This document shows positions 62,001-64,000 of a stretch of DNA of 64,000 nt, piece after piece. Under the pieces are notes generated by a model that made no database searches, was not told where the DNA came from, and saw only the letters and a program-made list of their open reading frames with translations. The position numbers were made by a program, and so were the translations under genes. The DNA lies in contig OV884014.1 in the NCBI GenBank assembly GCA_930367205.1, positions 108,166,138 through 108,230,137 of the forward strand, in the 5' to 3' direction. The number at the start of each line of letters is the position of its first letter. The first letter of the stretch is position 1. The stretch is from Acanthosoma haemorrhoidale. Taxonomy: Eukaryota > Arthropoda > Insecta > Hemiptera > Acanthosomatidae.

Positions 62001-63102
62001 GGATATAATAATAATTAACCGCCATAGAATAGACGTACACTGCAAGTTATATCGGTTACAACCATAGCACAGCTCATCACGTAAACCTTAATTAATAATT
62101 AAGTCCAGACATCTTGTCGGCTTGGTCCATCTTACCCAAGTTATCGACTGGCCCAACCAAGTATATCAACAATTGTTTATTGAAGTTTTAAATATTAAAT
62201 ATATTTCCGAGTTGTCACCAGGTCAAAATAAAACGGGCCTAGTCAATCGAACCCACATCGTTTAGGTGCGGGTTAACTGTACACTAATGTCGTGCAAGTA
62301 GTAGGCGATCAACGACGCTAGCTACAAAGATCTTGTGACAAAACTAAACCAATTTTACATTTGCTTGAACTGCTAATAACAATTCCTAAATCCTTAGTAC
62401 CCGTAAATCCGATCTAACAAAGCTTTTATTTATTTATTATCATCTTCATGTTGAGGTCGGAAACTTTTCAGACCACCTGTGTAGGAGATAATTGAAGTTT
62501 TATAATAGAATAAAGTTAATCCTACTGAGCAAGACAGCAGCCATTTCAAAGATCACGTGAATGTTATGATATATTTACAAGAGACGGTTTAGTGATATGA
62601 ACGATTGATTCAATTATAGCTAGCCGGCTCACTCAAGTGAACGATGAGGTTCTAACGGAAGAGCGCCAATGCTAATTACAGACAGAGTCCATTGTAACTA
62701 GAGCGAGCTCCCTCGATGAGCACCCGGGAGCTTCAGACAATTGTTAACAATTAGCGCTCAGGGGAGTGTATTATACATTATAGTTAATACGAGCATACCC
62801 ACATACAACTCACAGCTATTATAATCCCCTACGGTTAAAAAAAGGACAAGTCATAATAAAATTAGCAATATGATAACGAGCGAGGTTAGCGATTTCACTA
62901 AATGCATAATTTGACCCTTGGTAGTTAATATGGTTATAGCTACAATACACTGTCGTGTTCATCACCTGTTGGTATACCTGAGGCTCTTGCGGAAGGGGTT
63001 GCTCCTGTCGACCAAGGGAGACTCTTCGGCGGGACACCCCCGTCCTTCGTGGATCCTCTGGAGATCGTAGTCGTAGCGGTGGTTCGTCTTCACCCCGTCC
63101 AT
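38007..63102 (-). CDS. Doa: LAMMER dual-specificity kinase (Doa/CLK), RS-domain isoform, twelve exons
   Basis: Doa/CLK kinases phosphorylate SR splicing factors and so control alternative splicing. Exons (minus): 63102-62978, 51081-51043, 50498-50324, 45949-45862, 45251-45185, 44265-44152, 43501-43411, 40199-40029, 39936-39807, 39165-39021, 38722-38617, 38189-38007. They total 1434 nt, 477 aa, with every phase matching. Features: RS/RH-rich N-terminus (about residues 55-113), [18 protein letters not shown] linker, glycine loop [10 protein letters not shown], catalytic Lys in [16 protein letters not shown] catalytic loop, [12 protein letters not shown], and the LAMMER signature [11 protein letters not shown]. 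The C-terminus ERSHSLSR is as in fly Doa. Kinase exons are secure; exons 1 and 2 are inferred from phase and sequence character. Other isoforms are listed separately. Confidence 0.93.
40200..43410 (-). other. Large Doa intron between the hinge and catalytic-loop exons
   Basis: An intron of about 3.2 kb. It holds a possible mobile-element remnant around 41.9-43.3 kb with a coiled-coil-like open frame on the plus strand, a GC-richer patch with a B-box-like motif near 41281, and a G run near 43261. No other gene is supported. Confidence 0.6.
42556..42825 (+). mobile_element. Coiled-coil-like ORF, possible retroelement gag/ORF1 remnant
   Basis: An 89-codon plus-strand frame rich in Asn, Lys and Asp (for example [20 protein letters not shown]) with heptad-like spacing. 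It lies antisense in a Doa intron. It has no zinc knuckle or catalytic motif and could simply reflect A-rich DNA. Flanking sequence to about 43250 also has long A-rich open stretches, as in decayed mobile elements. Confidence 0.25.
45862..45949 (-). other. Doa: Doa linker exon, first exon shared by the alternative N-termini
   Basis: This 88-nt exon encodes [20 protein letters not shown] and RHGDILQSR, the conserved acidic linker just before the kinase domain. It starts in phase 0 after GGACCTGCAG, so both the RS exon (ends phase 0) and the long exon (ends phase 0) can join it. It ends AGAT|GTTCGT, a weak donor. Alternatively, an exon extended upstream to an ATG at 46039 ([20 protein letters not shown] and on) would give a short isoform; an in-frame TGA lies just before it. 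Confidence 0.85.
45950..46198 (-). promoter_or_regulatory. Doa: AG exclusion zone and distant pyrimidine tract before the Doa linker exon
   Basis: Read on the Doa strand, no AG dinucleotide occurs from 46198 down to 45952, a run of 247 nt. The first AG is the splice acceptor CTGCAG itself. A strong pyrimidine tract (TTTGCCTTTTTCCCTCCTCT, about 46155-46178) and a TTAAC branch-point-like motif near 46187 lie at the far end. This is the arrangement of introns with a distant branch point, in which the spliceosome scans to the first AG. The function here is inferred. Confidence 0.65.
46296..46328. repeat. Perfect 14-bp stem, 5-nt loop hairpin in the Doa intron
   Basis: AAAAAGGACACAAG, loop TGTCT, then CTTGTGTCCTTTTT. 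It lies about 100 nt upstream of the pyrimidine tract of the AG-free zone in the transcript. Either strand can fold. Confidence 0.8.
46329..48569 (-). other. Doa intron between the long N-terminal exon and the linker exon
   Basis: Mostly AT-rich. A strong donor-like site (GGCG|GTGAGT, near 46550-46555 on the minus strand) follows a GC-richer patch and could end a non-coding first exon of a short isoform. No coding region is supported. Confidence 0.4.
48570..49283 (-). CDS. Doa: Doa long-isoform N-terminal exon (238 codons), alternative first coding exon
   Basis: A 714-nt open exon from ATG 49283 to donor CATGCTTCT|GTAAGT. It ends in phase 0, exactly what the linker exon 45949-45862 needs; joined to the shared exons it gives about 602 aa. 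It starts [20 protein letters not shown] and continues [18 protein letters not shown]. It is rich in Ser, Arg, Lys and Pro, has a PPPPPEL stretch and two basophilic phosphosite-like motifs ([14 protein letters not shown]), and ends with a helical Ala/Glu-rich part. Fly Doa is known to make long isoforms with extra N-terminal sequence. The frame is open back to an acceptor-like CAG (extending to 49319, phase 0, adding [12 protein letters not shown]), so it may be an internal cassette. Confidence 0.75.
49860..49970 (-). CDS. Doa: Candidate Doa cassette exon (37 codons, phase 0 to 0)
   Basis: After a possible acceptor (GAGAGGCCCCAG) the frame [37 protein letters not shown] runs to a strong donor (TAT|GTGAGT). 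Its length is a multiple of three and both ends are phase 0, so it could sit between the RS exon and either the long exon or the linker exon. Read into the extended long exon it would give ENEVYAECSVWE. The frame also stays open upstream to ATG 49991 (MFVERPQ), so an alternative first exon is possible. It is inferred from splice sites and peptide character only. Confidence 0.4.
50324..50498 (-). other. Doa: Doa RS-rich exon
   Basis: A 175-nt exon reading [40 protein letters not shown] and on to SKSPSSQ. This is the Arg/Ser/His-rich region that gives CLK kinases their nuclear-speckle localisation and SR-protein docking. The acceptor is TGTTGCAG and the donor CCCAG|GTCAGT. It begins in phase 2 (one base completes Ser or Arg from the preceding exon) and ends in phase 0. 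Confidence 0.88.
51043..51081 (-). other. Doa: 39-nt microexon of Doa
   Basis: On the minus strand, after ACGGCCCAG, the bases encode (S)[12 protein letters not shown](R) and end at a good donor (GTGCG|GTGAGT). It takes one base to finish the previous codon and leaves two, so it can be included or skipped without changing frame between the first exon (ends phase 2) and the RS exon. Inclusion gives [20 protein letters not shown]. Confidence 0.5.
52663..53028. repeat. Direct tandem duplication, 183-bp unit, two copies
   Basis: Copies 52663-52845 and 52846-53028 start CCACCATTCGTTCATCAAGG and end CCTATAAACCGTGGA. I count about five substitutions between them, so the duplication is recent. Neither copy contains a supported gene. 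Confidence 0.9.
57086..57277. repeat. Dispersed 190-bp repeat, copy A
   Basis: Starts ACAGCCCCCATAACC, continues through a run of 14 C and GCTGCAGAAAAATATTCTGC, and ends GGATCATGTGCA. It is nearly identical to copy B 1.5 kb downstream in the same orientation. Confidence 0.9.
58566..58754. repeat. Dispersed 190-bp repeat, copy B
   Basis: Same sequence as copy A with about three substitutions, and the C run is 11 rather than 14, which accounts for the length difference. Match boundaries are sharp on both sides. Confidence 0.9.
62978..63102 (-). other. Doa: Probable first coding exon of the Doa RS isoform
   Basis: ATG at 63102 (AATAATGGAC) follows two in-frame TAG stops and opens [40 protein letters not shown], ending CTCAG|GTATAC. 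The two leftover bases AG complete Ser with either the microexon or the RS exon. This exact phase match across a 12-kb intron, plus the charged Tyr/Arg/Asp-rich character seen in CLK N-termini, supports the link. The promoter should lie in the GC-richer 63103-64000. Confidence 0.55.
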
Positions 63103-64000
63103 TATTAAGGTACTACAGCTGCACTACTACGAGGCACTCGCCATGTTACGGACTCGGATCACTGACCCTGAGAAGAGACAGCTGGGCACTAAGTGAGACA
63201 CACTTGTTGCTCCTAACAGCACTACTGTTGTGGGGGAGGGGAGCCCCCCACCACTGCCTTGTTGTGATAGCAGGAGCTGTGGCTATCATCGCCAGGCAAT
63301 ACCTACCTGCCATGAAGCCTCATTTCCTCAGGTATTCTTCGTACGAGATGCCTGTTCAGTGTAGCCCTTTGTGAGGATAACACATCGAAATACACCTTAG
63401 TGACGCAATAGCTATGGCAATGACTATAGTTCATCCCATCATTCCTTATAATCGATCTCTCCCAAAGGAGAACCATTGTCTAAATTGCCTCATTAGAAAA
63501 TTTCCATTAGGTTTTGAGATAGCAGTAGCTAAATACAACCTGCCACATCGAGTAGTTCAGTTCTAGGCTCACCTTGGTGGGATTTAAGTTCAAGTGCACG
63601 ACATGACTATGACTAACACAACAGCACGGATCATGACATTACAAGTTCTTTGTTTATAAATATAGATAGCAATGGCTAACGTTTCCTAATGCTTACGGTT
63701 CCGACCTTCCACTGACCTTCCCCCTCCTTTAGCCAGACCTCAGATTGCCTTAGAGGCCTTGAGGAGAGCACATTAGTCCAAATTTGGATAAATAAACTCG
63801 AGCGTTCAAGTCTCCGGCGCCTTTCCGAATACACAGATGCTAATGGATTTTAATGTTTCGCCTCGCTAAATGAGATGTGCTCGTGGGATAATGAACAGAC
63901 AAGGTCACAATCTCCCTCGCTAACAGCGACACCGAACTGGTACAACATTTTAACAATTACCATATTTACTGCAAAATGGGGTGAAATAAAAAACAATAAT
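63103..64000 (-). promoter_or_regulatory. Doa: Probable Doa RS-isoform 5' UTR and promoter region
   Basis: A GC-richer region immediately upstream of the probable first coding exon. No TATA box or initiator could be assigned with confidence, and no coding sequence is seen. Confidence 0.35.

Larger units (their letters stand above)
51082..62977 (-). other. First Doa intron (about 12 kb), repeat-containing
   Basis: No independent gene supported on either strand. The sequence is less AT-rich than the rest of the window and carries many G or C runs of 8-14 nt, a 183-bp tandem duplication (52663-53028) and a 190-bp dispersed pair (57086 and 58566). Open frames up to 169 codons exist (53111-53620, plus strand) but lack recognisable domains, and that one starts by overlapping the tandem repeat's flank. 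Confidence 0.5.

Noticed and set aside
1..64000. CRISPR arrays, operons, phage or bacterial defence genes
   Set aside because: The window is plainly eukaryotic, with spliced genes; none of these structures is present.

Overview
This is a eukaryotic, AT-rich, intron-rich window, most likely from an insect. The four gene families I can name have insect-like features: the LAMMER kinase C-terminus ends ERSHSLSR as in fly Doa, and a mariner relic is present. I cannot name the species. The exons were joined by hand from GT..AG sites and reading phase; every join in the four named genes keeps the frame.

Layout. (a) 1-5.4 kb: short minus-strand exon-like pieces that I cannot assign to a family (945-1610, 2930-3092, 5179-5370). 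(b) 5.9-14.7 kb, plus strand: SCAR/WAVE, nine coding exons, 526 aa. (c) 14.7-25.7 kb: mostly AT-rich non-coding DNA, with one 49-codon membrane-protein ORF at 24.03 kb. (d) 25.8-29.07 kb, minus strand: EMC2, including a 15-nt microexon that carries the likely start codon. (e) 29.8-33.1 kb: a repeat island with a 62/63-bp tandem array running into a 147-bp-arm hairpin, then a broken, internally inverted mariner copy. (f) 34.2-35.6 kb, plus strand: TRAPPC1, three exons, 145 aa. (g) 38.0-63.1 kb, minus strand: Doa/CLK LAMMER kinase. It has nine shared exons (kinase plus linker), an RS-rich N-terminal route starting at 63.1 kb (477 aa), and an alternative large N-terminal exon at 48.6-49.3 kb (about 602 aa). 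From about 50.5 kb onward the sequence, mostly the 12-kb first Doa intron, looks less AT-rich, carries many G or C homopolymer runs, and contains two recent duplications.

The genes are housekeeping functions with no operon-like relation: actin nucleation (SCAR), membrane-protein insertion in the ER (EMC2), ER-Golgi tethering (TRAPPC1) and SR-protein phosphorylation and splicing control (Doa). The most unusual signal is a stretch of about 247 nt with no AG on the Doa strand, directly upstream of the 3' splice site of the first shared Doa exon, with a pyrimidine tract and a TTAAC motif at its far end. It looks like a distant-branch-point acceptor, placed where alternative Doa N-termini must be joined.
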